From Ophiosphaerella korrae (Eukaryota > Ascomycota > Dothideomycetes > Pleosporales > Phaeosphaeriaceae): a stretch of DNA of 64,000 nt. The position numbers and the translations under genes are program-made. This document shows, piece by piece, positions 23,972 through 34,994 of this stretch; position 1 is the stretch's first letter; each line of letters begins with the position of its first letter. Below the pieces are notes generated by a model. The model saw only the letters and a program-made list of their open reading frames with translations. It was not told the DNA's origin and ran no database searches. The stretch covers positions 53,633 through 117,632 of the forward strand of contig JALNQF010000140.1 in assembly GCA_028456385.1 (NCBI GenBank). Reading direction: 5' to 3'.

Positions 23972-25387
23972 ATGCTTCTCACACTTCCCAATGAGCTAAT
24001 CAAGCTGGTATCGACTTTCCTGACATTTTCAGACCTTGTCCATTTAAAATGTGTCAATCAGAGGCTTCATACTATCTGCAAGGATCGCTTGGTCCTCCTC
24101 AACATTGTCAAAAACGGACTCAACAACACCCCTGGCGCAGTGGAACGCCTTCTGGAGATCTTCTCTGCCCCTGATAGGATTGATCTTGATCCTGCACAGC
24201 TTGAGTGGCACGAATGGAATCATCTTGTTGATGAAAGCTCTCTTAATCTTGAGAGGGCTAATAAGGCTGCGTTTGCAGTCGAGCGATGCATCAAAGCTTC
24301 ACTAACTGAGGTTTATAGCTGGGTATGGAACTTGACATGCCGCAAAAAATGGAGTACCGACTCGTTCCGGGACAATTGGGAGTTCAGCGAGTGGCTGCCT
24401 CACCTGATGGTCTTACGCCATCCTGCTACCTTGGGCCTGGAACCTGACACCTTTCTCGATGTACACGCTGTTTTATGGAACTGCTCGATACCAGAAGATC
24501 TCGAGGCCCATGTGAGGCTCAACTTTATTCTGACCTACGTTACCCTCCAGCGTTTTAGTACCACCTGCAATCCCCAAGAGATCGTACGCCTATTCGAAAA
24601 CTGGTACCACCGGAAATATGGCTGCGTACCCGAAGACACCATTCAATTCATGTGTATGCGTGTGCCACAGTATGGTGCGGTAATAACATTTTACGGACAG
24701 GCCATATCTGTAATATTGCCTATTATAGTTGGAATCGCCGTACAGTTTTCATCGATGGACCGTCTGAATGACCTTCCCAAGCCAAAGAAGATGCCTTTCC
24801 ATACTTTCATGGATATCCCACCTGTATACGAATCCTCTGAGCGCAAATTTACTACATGTCATCTCCGTAAGATGACCAGTCCCAAGTTTCTGACGGGTGA
24901 ATGGACGGGTTATTTCAGCGATCTTAGATATGACGCGTATAACCCGAATGCCTATCACCTCATGCGTGATATACGCATCGTTGCAACGCCGGGCAATGAT
25001 ATCACTGCAATCCAGAAATACCAGAGATTTACGGAAATAGACAGTCAAAGCAGGGGCGTTGATGACGTGGGCAATTTCACGCTTGAAGGGCGAGTGTTCC
25101 AGGACGGGAAGGTTGAAATGGTCAAATCATATACCAACCACGGGTTTTGGTGGACATGGAATGCTCATGTTACTCCATTCGGTGAGGACATTCCATTGCT
25201 GAGTATATTCGCTGCGGGCGCAATCATTGCTAATTCCATCAAGGCATTGTTGGGATGTGGGGAAGTGAATATTCTTTTGGGGGATATATATACATTTGGA
25301 AGAAGGAATGGTGTTAACAGTTGTCCTTGTATTAGACTCCAAGTTTTGCAACCTCAAATTGCCAATACAAAGAATCTGTCTAGTTGA
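23972..25387 (+). CDS. F-box domain protein, function unknown
   Basis: A single uninterrupted frame of 471 residues. The N-terminus (residues 4-40) is an F-box: L-P-N-E-L-I-K-L-V, then L-T-F-S-D-L-V-H-L-K-C-V-N. F-box proteins bind Skp1 and recruit substrates to SCF ubiquitin ligases. The remaining 430 residues show no repeat such as LRR or WD40; they contain W-x-G-Y-F and other patches seen in fungal F-box proteins of unknown target. It begins about 800 bp outside the last cluster gene, is transcribed away from it, and probably marks the cluster border. A role in the pathway is not indicated. Confidence 0.8.
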   Translation: MLLTLPNELIKLVSTFLTFSDLVHLKCVNQRLHTICKDRLVLLNIVKNGLNNTPGAVERLLEIFSAPDRIDLDPAQLEWHEWNHLVDESSLNLERANKAAFAVERCIKASLTEVYSWVWNLTCRKKWSTDSFRDNWEFSEWLPHLMVLRHPATLGLEPDTFLDVHAVLWNCSIPEDLEAHVRLNFILTYVTLQRFSTTCNPQEIVRLFENWYHRKYGCVPEDTIQFMCMRVPQYGAVITFYGQAISVILPIIVGIAVQFSSMDRLNDLPKPKKMPFHTFMDIPPVYESSERKFTTCHLRKMTSPKFLTGEWTGYFSDLRYDAYNPNAYHLMRDIRIVATPGNDITAIQKYQRFTEIDSQSRGVDDVGNFTLEGRVFQDGKVEMVKSYTNHGFWWTWNAHVTPFGEDIPLLSIFAAGAIIANSIKALLGCGEVNILLGDIYTFGRRNGVNSCPCIRLQVLQPQIANTKNLSS

Positions 25388-25694
25388 TCGTATTGACTCT
25401 GATTTTAGGCTCACATACATGCGGTACTTAATTCTCGCTGGTATACAGGGTGCCAACACCCCATATCAAATTTTTCAACTTGAGGACAATGCTGGTTGGT
25501 GTGACATGAACATAGTGAGGAGTGACACGTTGTGAGGTAACAATATGGCGCCCGCCATCACATAATGGGAAAATGTGAATCGTGTTATAAGTTCTCTACT
25601 TATTATAGTTGTTGTATGCAGCAAAGAATTACTAAAGCACTTCGATCTCCACACTCACAATTTCTCTGCATAAATTCATAGGTATTCCAACAAG
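25388..25694. other. Short intergenic region
   Basis: About 307 bp between the F-box gene and a small acidic ORF. AT-rich, with a possible TATA-like stretch near 25590. Nothing else seen. Confidence 0.4.
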
Positions 25695-25955
25695 ATGCAG
25701 CTAAGTTTTGTTATTCCTAGTTTGAAGTCCAAAGCAGCAAAGCATCAGAAGGGAAAGCCTAAAGTCAGTTCTAACTCTGAAAATATGAGCATATATGCTG
25801 ACCGAGAAGAGTTGGAAGACTGGGAAGAGGTCGAGGATACGGAGCGTACCGACCTAGAACTCATGGATGATGGACGACCAGGACGTAGAAGAGTCGACGA
25901 TGATGCTAGAAAAGAAGCTATATCACGTATGAACAGCGCAGTGAAGAGTTGGTAA
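25695..25955 (+). CDS. Small acidic hypothetical protein
   Basis: An 86-residue frame with ATG preceded by an A-rich context. The product starts basic (Lys-rich) and becomes strongly acidic (E-E-L-E-D-W-E-E-V-E-D), then basic again (G-R-R-R-V-D-D-D-A-R-K). No known domain, signal peptide or membrane segment. It could be a real small gene or the N-terminal exon of something decayed. Same strand as the F-box gene, 307 bp downstream. Coding status is uncertain because only length and composition support it. Confidence 0.35.
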   Translation: MQLSFVIPSLKSKAAKHQKGKPKVSSNSENMSIYADREELEDWEEVEDTERTDLELMDDGRPGRRRVDDDARKEAISRMNSAVKSW

Positions 25956-26319
25956 TAAACAACAGCAATATTTGCCGAACCTACTGGATAGGCCAGGTTG
26001 GTACTGTTAAGTTCAACTTCCTAGGTCACCGGACACATTGTGTAACCAACAAGACCACCATTTAGACACGTTAATTTTTCCCTCTCAAATCTATCAAGTT
26101 ATGACTGAAAAATAATTATATTTTGCCTGTTTTCCTCTAAGAATTAGCTTGCAATGAGGAAATTACCGCAGTTTTGGCCATGTTGTTGATAATTCTGTTA
26201 AAGTCGCCAAGAGTCACTTCAGCGAATCTCCCCTGCTTAATTACCGTTGCCAGCCTTTCTACAAAACCCAAGGCTGTACTATGGAGGCCTTATTAGGGGA
26301 AAGCTTCGTCACAAGTTTT
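25956..26319. other. Intergenic, possibly decayed transposon DNA
   Basis: No gene visible. It lies directly downstream of the transposase relic on the minus strand and may be further, unreadable parts of the same element. Confidence 0.4.
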
Positions 26320-26765
26320 GAAGATAATAATCTGTCCGATCACCCCAAACCAATGCACGAGCTTATCATAGATATTGCAACGATCTCAGTCTAGCGCCGT
26401 ACTTTTTCTTACTTTGAGTCCTAGATGGCGTTTCTCGAAAGCTCGAGCCCAATTCTTGCCTGGAAGCTTGGCCGGTTTGTTCGTGGATCGCTAGTAAGCA
26501 ACGCTGAAGGCTAAGGGAGGTATATGCTTTATTCGCACAAGTTGTCCGAATTCGGCCATTTGCAACAAAAAGTTTACTGTGGCTTTTCCTTCACGCGGAG
26601 TGAGAGATACTGTTGACTCTGGGCCTTCTCTTCTTTCGATTGTTTGCCATGTGCACGATCATGGAGGGTAGAGCGAGCGATGTTGTGATGTTCTCCTAGG
26701 GTGCGGTATATATTGCGTACGCCATTAGGAATATCTTGTGCCAGCACTTGACTTGCTCGGTCCAT
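26320..26765 (-). pseudogene. Degenerate pogo/Fot-type (Tc1-mariner superfamily) transposase, N-terminal part
   Basis: The minus strand from 26765 encodes the typical start of fungal pogo-like transposases: M-D-R-A-S-Q-V-L-A-Q, a psq-type helix-turn-helix, then S-T-L-H-D-R-A-H-G. After about 60 codons the frame shifts by one base, and the continuation is recognisable in the next frame: N-F-L-L-Q-M-A-E-F-G-Q, then P-G-K-N-W-A-R-A-F-E-K-R-H (the CENP-B-type second DNA-binding domain), with in-frame stops (TAG, TGA). The text fades at about 26320, before the DDE catalytic core. It is an inactive relic; terminal repeats were not found. Confidence 0.8.
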
Positions 26766-27586
26766 GTTAGCTTAAGTTACTGTGGAAATGGTGACGGTGA
26801 TGGGAAGGGTGGGAAGAATGAAGCGAGCACGTAGCGGCCTTAGGCTTGCTGTTGGAGGTTTTGTTCGTGGCGACCACTTGCGTCCTAGCTATTAACTCAT
26901 GGCATGTCTTCAAGTTTCGGAGCAATAGATTGAAGGTTCGATCAAGCAAGCCCCTATCTCTAGGCTCTAGCGGTGTACCGTACTCGTGAGCTAGAAACCC
27001 GAGAGTTTTTCCACATAGAGGGGAGATCATCACAGGGCTTGGCATCTAATTAGGCATGGCTATGTCATGATGTATAGAAAACGGCGCCATGTTCAAACAG
27101 ATTCCTCGCAGCTACCTGCCTTGTTCTATTTTTAGCGCACGTCGTTCATTGTTGCACTGCCCGGCGCTGGGTACAGTCGACGTTCGCGCTGCGTCCTAAC
27201 TATTGGTATCGCCACAGTAAGTAATCATGGATCCAGCCAACCAGGCGCTGGCGCAAAAACTTCCTCCAGATGTGCTTAGAACTTACACCGCCCGTTAGAA
27301 CGTAACGTTACTATTGTGTATCCGCTCTTATCACGTCTTGTAATATCCGTCAAGCCCACCGCCATGTCCCATAATCAACCAGCATGACTCTATACTTATG
27401 ACTCTTTAGTCGATATTAGTGCAAACAGAAAACCATCTCCATTTGCATTACTAGGCATGGCGAGAGTAGTAATATCTAGAAGATTCTAGAGGTACGTCCG
27501 TCAATATCGATACTTGCTGCTCCCCGGCTCCTCCATGAAGCAGAGATTATAAAATAAGTATATGAGGTGGAGGGTGTGTAACAGTC
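26766..27586. other. Intergenic region between transposon relic and NLR gene
   Basis: It contains only a 92-codon minus-strand frame at 26767-27045 without family resemblance, which abuts the transposase start and is probably non-coding transposon sequence. Nothing else recognised. Confidence 0.45.
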
Positions 27587-30500
27587 CTACACTGTACCAA
27601 GTCCAAGGAGCGTAGTGCGGCCTGAAGAATGGCCTAAGCAGACTATGTCGTTCTTGACTGTAGAGCAAGTCGGGCGATATTCAGAAGGAAGCCATAGCAA
27701 CCGCTGTTGATCTAAACAGATCCACTGATCTTGTACGAAGACATGAGATAGCTGGGCTCTTTGGTTTGAGGGCAATGACGTAGTAGGAGAAGACAGAGGA
27801 ATATTACCTCGATTTGTTTCGACCATCTGGCCGTCCGGCGAGAAGGCGATGGCCCCAACGAAGGTATAGCCCTTGAGCACGCTGCGGCACAACCCCGTCG
27901 CCACCTCCCACACCCGCACCGTCCTGTCCCTAGAGGCCGACGCGATCAGCTGACCATCCGGCGAGAAGGCGGCAGCACTAACAGAGCTGGTATGGCCCTC
28001 GAGCACGTTGCAGCACAACCCCGTCGCCACCTCCCACACCCACACCGTCCTGTCCCTAGAGGCCGACGCGATCAGCTGACCATCCGGCGAGAAGGCGACA
28101 GCACTAACAGAGTCAGTATGACCCTCAGGCACGCTGCGGCACGACCCCATCGCCACCTCCCACACCCGCACCGTGTCGTCTTCAGAGGCCGACGCGACCA
28201 ACTGGCCGTCCGGCGAGAAGGCGATGGCCCTGACAAAGTCGGTATGTCCCTCGAGCACGCTGCGGCATGACCCTGTCGCCACCTCCCACACCCGCGCCGT
28301 GCTGTCTTCAGAAGCCGACAAGACCAGCTGGCCGTCCGGCGAGAAGGCAATAGCCCTGACCCAGTGGGTATGTCCCTCGAGTACACTGCGGCACGACCCC
28401 GTCGCTACCTCCCACACCCGCACCGTATTGTCCTCAGAGGCTGACGCGACTAGCTGGCCGTCCGGCGAGAAGGCGATAGTGCTGATGGAGTAGGTATGGC
28501 TCTCGAGTATACTACGGCACGACCCCGTCGCCACCTCCCACACCCGCGCCGTGCCGTCTTCAGAGGCCGACGCAATCAGCTGACCATCTGGCGAGAAGGC
28601 AGCGGCCCTAACCCAGCTGGTATGGCCCTCGAGCACGCTGCAGCACGACCCCGTCGCCGCCTCCCACACCCGCACCGTGTCGTCGTTAGAGGCCAACAAG
28701 ACTAGCTGGCCGTCCGGCGAGAAGGCGATGGCCCTGACAGGTTTGGTATGGCCCTCGAGCACGCTGCGGCATGACCCTGTCGCCACCTCCCACACCCGCG
28801 CCGTGCTGTCTTCAGAAGCCGACAAGACCAGCTGGCCGTCTGGCGAGAAGGCGATAGCCCTGACCCAGTCGATATGGCCCTCGAGTACACTGCAGCACGA
28901 CCCCGTCGCTACCTCCCACACCCGCACTGTATTGTCGTCAGAGGCCGACGCAACTAGCCGGCCGTCCGGCGAGAAGGCGATGGCCTTGACAGATTCGGTA
29001 TGGCCCTCGAGCACGCTGCGACATGACCCCGTTACCACCTCCCACACCCGCACCGTGTTGTCGTCAGAGGCTGATGCAACCAGCTGACCATCCGGCGAGA
29101 AGGCGACGGCGCTGACCCAGTGGGTATGTCCCTCGAGCACGCTGCGGCAAGCACCCCAGTCTTCTTCCCTCTTTGAAAGCGCCTTAATCCACTCCGGCAT
29201 TTCGTCCACGAAAGCTTTCCGTACTATACTCGCCTCCGGTGCAAAAATAAGAGCTGAGGAATATATTTGTAGAGGAGTATCTTCGAGTATATGTCGGAAT
29301 CGAAGCGTGAATCGTCGAGCATCTTGGAGAAATAGAGAGACAGTAGTGTTCGATAACTGTGTGGTATGTTAGTGTAATACGATGTAATAAAGTGATGAAT
29401 TCCCTACATCAACTAGCATATAGAGCGTTTCTAGTAAGTAAGTACATTTGTTCACATCTCCGATCAGACTCATCGCTTCGAGCCAGTGAAGGAAGTGTTT
29501 TCGGAGAAATATATCTGTAGAGTCCTTGTCGCTGACATGGCGCTGGCTCTGCTTAAGATGATATACCCAGTAACGGCAAGCATACTGCAATTCGGGTGAT
29601 AGATGACTCGTGATCATTCCTTTACTAACTTCGCTTCTCGGACTCCCAGGCCGTAAGCCACACATGTTCCGTCGCAAGCCGTCGGGGCTGGACATGAGTT
29701 CAAGGCAACGGGATGCTAGCTTCTCGTGTCTCGCTCTCTCATCTACCCAGAACGGGCTCTTCTCCTTTTTCGATATATCGACAAGGAATTCCCGAAATGA
29801 CAGGTGTAGAAGTCGCACTGGCACGTCGTCGCTGTCTGGGATGCTTAGAACAGAGTGTAGAGAATCCAGTCGGCAACTGATGTCATCCTTGGGTATGTGA
29901 AGGAGGTGGGCAAGCGACGCAGCCGAAAGAGGAGTCTCTAGAACAACGATACTCCCCACTATTTCTCGAAACTCACAGGCCCATCTCTCTCTGTCTTCCT
30001 CATCACCTTCGTCAAACAGCTGATCGAGGATAGGGAGATACGTCGCATCAAGTTTCGAGACTTTCGCCCTTTGATACCCTAAAATAATCTCTAAGCGTTT
30101 CTTTGGATTATCTCGTCGATCGCTAATATATCGACACGCAGTAGCAGCGAAGATAAACAGTGGGACTGCTTGTGCCACGAGCGCCTCGATTTGATCTACA
30201 CCAGGCCAGCCTGTAGACAGCGATCGTTCCTGTTGTACTCGCGCTAGTTCATGCTCGAAGTAGATGCGTATGTCATGTTGGATCGTTTGCTTCGCAACCT
30301 CATGTAGAACTAGGTCTTCGTATGAGCCGTCGGGCATCTGCCTGAATCCGAGGCGGATATGTAGTTCCGGTCGGCTTGTTACGAAAATCCGGAGCGACAC
30401 TGATCCAAGATTCCCGGTTTGGGAGAGCAGCTGGAGGATCGTGCGGATATCGCTATCCTGCTCGCATTCGTCTAACGCATCTATTACGATAAGTAGTACT

Positions 30501-31464
30501 GAGGCTGGCAGATGCGCCGCTTCTGAGAGCGGTTGGAAGATTAATTTCTCGAATTGATCCTTCAGAGCCTTCTCAGATATGGCTGGATCGGTATCGATCG
30601 CCTTCTTAATTCCGTGCTCTATCTCCGATACACGAATAGCCAGCTGTGTCGCGATCGTAGTAAAAAATCGCTTGGCTTCGCCGCGCTCCCTCTCACCTTT
30701 CTTAAAGAAGAAGCTGGCTCCAAGTTGTTGTTGGTCGGCGAAGGCCCGGGCAACAGTGCGAGCAATCGTAGACTTTCCTGTGCCTGCCGCACCGTTCAGC
30801 CAGAATATAGGTTTGCCGCTCTGATTTTTCGCCCATCCTTGTATATGATCCAACAACTCGGTGCGGGTGTTCGGGAGACATGTCGAGTTATGCTCTTCCA
30901 TAAATGAGTCGAAAGAAGCGCCTTCAGCGGTAGGCAATAATAGCGTATCAATCTTCCGGTCGACCCGAAGATTGAGCGCTCTGTATATGTTCGTCGTTAG
31001 CTTTTATTTGTAGCCTCTGCGCATATTACTTACGTCTGATCAATTTGAAGCGCAAGGCTAAAAGTGTTTTCGTATTTCTCAAGATTATCAACAGTCTTCT
31101 CCACCTCTTTGCTTGTCAATGGCCATTTCAAAGCTCGTATACCAAACCGCTGCATTGCTTTACGCCCTCGGCTAGGCTCGAAGTTGGCCTTGAGTTTGGC
31201 CTCGAGCCTATTCAACTCCTGATTACATGTTTGGAGCGGGTCAAGTAATGTACGTGTAGTTGAGAGCTGCGATTTGTCCTGCTTGTCTAGAAGTCTCTGA
31301 AGTTGTTCAAGGATATTCTTGACATCGTTCACCTTTTGTTGGAGGCGTTCTATGTCTCTCTTTGCGCCCTTGACGGCGACTGAGTACTGGAAGCATAGCG
31401 ACGCGACCTTGGCGGATATGTCGACGACAGCTATCACGCTTGCGGCTCCTGAAAGGCCATCCAT
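27587..31464 (-). CDS. NLR-like STAND receptor: HeLo-like N-terminus, NACHT, WD40 repeats (HNWD/HET-E-type)
   Basis: Three exons in reading order: 31464-31034, 30980-29408, 29356-27587, about 1257 residues. Residues 1-140 match the fungal STAND N-terminal (HeLo-like) domain, beginning M-D-G-L-S-G-A-A-S-V-I-A. The NACHT domain follows, with Walker A G-A-A-G-T-G-K-S-T and Walker B L-L-I-V-I-D-A-L-D-E-C. The C-terminal third has ten complete WD40 repeats of exactly 42 residues plus a partial eleventh, nearly identical to each other. Such proteins (HET-D, HET-E, HET-R of Podospora) detect non-self through the WD40 surface and trigger incompatibility cell death through the N-terminal domain. No partner gene is seen nearby. 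The frame is intact, so the gene may be functional. Confidence 0.92.
27890..29149 (-). repeat. Ten tandem 126-bp WD40-encoding repeats
   Basis: Ten units of exactly 126 bp encode the 42-residue WD40 blades of the NLR gene, with a partial eleventh below 27890. Most of each unit is constant (A-F-S-P-D-G-Q-L, R-V-W-E-V-A-T-G-S). Differences concentrate just after G-H (for example T-H-W, T-E-S, I-D-W, T-K-P, T-S-W, T-Y-S, T-D-F) and around S-E-D-x-T, the positions lining the ligand face of the propeller. Confidence 0.93.
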
Positions 31465-33656
31465 AATGCGGCGCGCGATCAGGGCCGTAGCGGACGTTAT
31501 GGTTCTGGGCAGGCTCCTGCGTAAGTTCGCAAGGCGGCGAGACCGTCCCCTGGGCGTCAGAGACGTTACCGTTCATCTTGGGTGCAGCAAGGCTGCTGTG
31601 GCTGAACGCTGCAGCGTCAACTGGGCTGGCAGAGCTGTTCGGCGCTAGCGCAAAGGATGCAGCCACTAGCTACACAGCCACATATTATCTAATGAAGATA
31701 TGTCGTATTGCAGGAACGTGAGTCGTTTTGCTGAGGGTCGGTGATCGCCCTAATTGGATAACTTTTGTTAGAGGTACCGACAGAGATGGCGATCCCGCAT
31801 GAATTGATTGCCACTCGCAGCCTTACAGCAGAATAATTCTCCCAGATACTATCCGAGCCTTAGCCTAGATGTAGGCGCTTGATGGGTTGTGATAGTCATA
31901 GATGCGCGGTAGTGGCTATAGGGAGTTAGCCTGGAAGGCATCAACGCAAAGGTAATTTTCACATTAGCAGGGGGTTAGGGATGAAGAAGTAGTCGTAGTA
32001 TGAGACGCGGCGAAATAACAATAAGTTTCAAGAGGTGTACAGACTGCTTTTAGCTTCAAAGTCAAAGTATCGAATTTTTTCCGTCATGATGGTTTGTTCC
32101 ATTACGGGTAACTAGTGAGATAGACGGTAGACGATTGCTAAGCGCACGTGATTTGCAACCATGGCTGAAATTCAAGTGGTTTGAGGTGTACCACCCTATG
32201 AACGGGTTTTGTAAGGTATTGTACTTATATAAGACATGAAAATCTTCTTGCACTAACTAGAAATCTATTAGCCTCAATCGGGAAGGTAGCGATTAGTGTA
32301 GCAATACTAGATAAATCCGCACTCCACGGCTGCTATATGGCTAACCACATTGCCCAATATAGCGCACGGCTTCTCTCGTTCGGATACAGCTATTTTATCC
32401 ATATCAGAAACGATTAGGCTCAATATTAGGCCCGAGAGTATTAGGATCGATTTACGGTGTAAGAGAGGCTCTCTGTAACGAAGGTCCCCGGAATCCTTGA
32501 GATCCTTGGGAACTCTGGTACTAGTCGGGAGCGGGGCCGATACGCTAGAAATCATGACGTTGTATAGTATTGGTCTAAAGCGGGGTTGATGCGCTACACC
32601 AGCGCATAAAAGGTTTTGCACTTGCGAACAGAGTAAAGCAAGTATTATTTTCCCATACCAGTAGTACTCAAATTGAAATACTATTCGTCATCCCTTCGCT
32701 ATCTCCTGTTGGCCTACGGCAAGTACTTAATTCATATATAGAGACCTTTGTGCGAGATCAAAATAGCTACAAACATAAAGTACCAGTGATTTATCCGATC
32801 TCGGGGGTGGTCCGGTTACGTAAGGATAGTTGTTAGTTGCTCAATAATAAAAACATAATTTGTAGAAATCTTACTCCATATTTGATAATGGCTGATTGAA
32901 CCCCCGCATCTCCGACAAGGCCTAGCTGTCTTGACATGTGTCGCATGCCCCGATGATCCAAAACCGTGCCGTTTCAGCCAGTCCCAAGAGCACGACTACG
33001 ACAACTTCCCTGAACTTTGGGCCCAAGAAACAACGGTCTTTATGATTTGCAAACAAAAGCGATCGATCGCATACATAACTCTCTCCATTCATGACACCAT
33101 CCGCACTAGCGCGACGCTAACACACCCCATGCGTCAATTGCATTGAGTACATCGCCCACTAAACCGTTGTGCAAAAGCCACGCTGCATCCAGCTGAACAG
33201 CAAATTCGCTAACAACTCCCCGTATCGCGCTAACTGCGGATAACAGAGGCCGATGATGGTGCGCTAGGGCTTGCATATGTAGGGAAAGGCGCGCGGCATA
33301 GGCGGTGGTTGGGTCGATATTTGCGAAACCCATGGTTCTGAGCGGGTAGCGTCGACATTTGGGGGCGTGAAGGGTAGTCGGTGAGCCGTGGAGGGAGGAT
33401 GGCCGGACACGTCAAAGGCCGCTGATGACGGTGGCGTTGATTTAGTGGGAGACGTCACTCTTGTGAGCTGTCCGTGGAGAAGATAATTATTGAATGCATG
33501 CACTTCGGCTGAGGATTTTGGTTCACGTCTCTTTCCCCCAATATCTATTCTTTTTGGTACCTTTCAATCGGATCCAACTATTCTATCAACGTCTTCATTG
33601 TTTATCTCTCTTCTAGCCTGGGGGCGCTGTGAATATATGAAAGTGATCAGGCTGTG
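31465..33656. other. 2.2-kb intergenic region, nothing firm
   Basis: AT-rich in the middle. The minus-strand frame 31666-31307 overlaps the NLR start in another frame and may be an upstream ORF. Around 33106-33503 two overlapping minus-strand frames of about 75-80 codons have slightly protein-like composition but no family match or shared splice signals. No RNA gene or repeat recognised. Confidence 0.45.
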
Positions 33657-34929
33657 ATGGCTCCCCCACGCAATATCCTTCCCCTCCGCAAACGAGACGC
33701 ATCAACGCCCTCGAACGAACTAGGCAATGGGAATAATTCGCCGAGAAGAAATGCCCTAAGTGGTTGGGTGACAAATAGATGGCGGAATGAGCTGGTGGCT
33801 GCTTTTGCCGAGTTTGCTGGCACATTCCTATTCCTATGTAAGCCAATCGGATATCCTATCTTCAATTCGCGATGCGGATCATAATTGGAGAGATTTATTA
33901 ACTGAACCCTCTCAGTTTTTGCGTTCGGAGGAACGCAAGTCGCTAATACGGCCGCAATATTCAGCGATCGAGCAACAGCTGGCCAGCAACAAAATGGAAT
34001 CACACAAGCTCCAAACACGAGTGTCCTGTTATACATAAGCTTGATATTCGGATTCAGTCTAATGATTAATGTCTGGGTATTCTTCCGCGTCAGTGGAGGG
34101 TTATTCAACCCTGCTGTAAGTCAACAACACACCCAGCCCCCAAAACCCAAAGTGAAGGAATACCAAAAACAAGTATTAAAAGAATAAAGCCTGACAACCA
34201 CTCTAGGTAACCCTCGGCCTCTATCTAATCGGCGCCATATCTGCAACCCGCGCAGGCCTCTGTTTCGTTGCCCAAATGCTCGCAGGCATATGTTCCGCAG
34301 GCATAATATCCGCCATCCTCCCTGGCCCCCTTAACGTATCCACAACCCTTGGCACAGGCGTCACCCCCACGATGGGCGTCTTCCTCGAAATGTTCTTGAC
34401 GTCTCTCCTCATCTTCACAATCTTCATGCTCGCGGCCGAAAAACACAAAGCAACGTACCTCGCCCCCATCGGCATCGGCCTCGCGTTGTTCGTGGCAGAA
34501 ATGGTCGGTGTCTTTTTCACGGGCGGAAGCCTGAATCCTGCGCGGTCGTTCGGGCCCTGTGTCATTACGCGGAATTTCCCGTCGTATCATTATATCTATT
34601 GGTTTGGGCCGTGCATGGGGACGTTGTTGGCGTTCGGCACGTATCGCATGGTCAAGATTGCCGAGTATCAGACTGTGAATCCGGGGCAGGATTTTGATGA
34701 CCATGAGGCGGCGTTGTTTAAGCCGCCTGCGAATCCGGAGACGGCAAAACAGGTGGAGCGACCGAATATTGTGGCGATAGCGGTGGAGGAGGCAGTTAGG
34801 ATCGCCAGTCGTAGTTCGGCCAGTAGTGGGCCTAGTGGGGGTCATAGTGGTGGGATCGAGAGTAGGATGGAGAAAGGAGATGTGAGTGAGGCGGAGAAGG
34901 CGGGGAGGACGGGGCATACAAGGATTTAG
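33657..34929 (+). CDS. Aquaporin (MIP family water/solute channel)
   Basis: Three exons, 33657-33837, 33916-34115 and 34207-34929, about 367 residues. Both hallmark half-helix motifs are present: G-G-L-F-N-P-A-V-T-L-G after the second helix (spanning the second intron) and G-G-S-L-N-P-A-R-S-F-G-P after the fifth, the latter in orthodox aquaporin form. There are six hydrophobic segments, a polar N-terminus of about 45 residues and a long hydrophilic Ser/Gly-rich C-terminal tail, as common in fungal aquaporins. It conducts water and possibly small solutes across the plasma membrane. Substrate specificity cannot be told from motifs alone. Confidence 0.93.
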
Positions 34930-34994
34930 GAGCGAGCTGATATCTCAAAATGAGTTGGTTTCAAGCCACATTTTTTCCTTTGGAGACAACTGAA

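Noticed and set aside
26767..27045. 92-codon minus-strand open frame next to the transposase start
   Set aside because: No family similarity and it abuts the transposase ATG; probably 5' non-coding transposon sequence.
27992..29087. Series of plus-strand open frames with regular repeats, CRISPR-like at first glance
   Set aside because: The period is 126 bp without spacers and the minus strand encodes perfect WD40 blades; the plus-strand frames are shadows of the repeat.
33106..33503. Two overlapping minus-strand frames of 75-80 codons
   Set aside because: No joining splice signals or family match could be found, so a gene is not supported.
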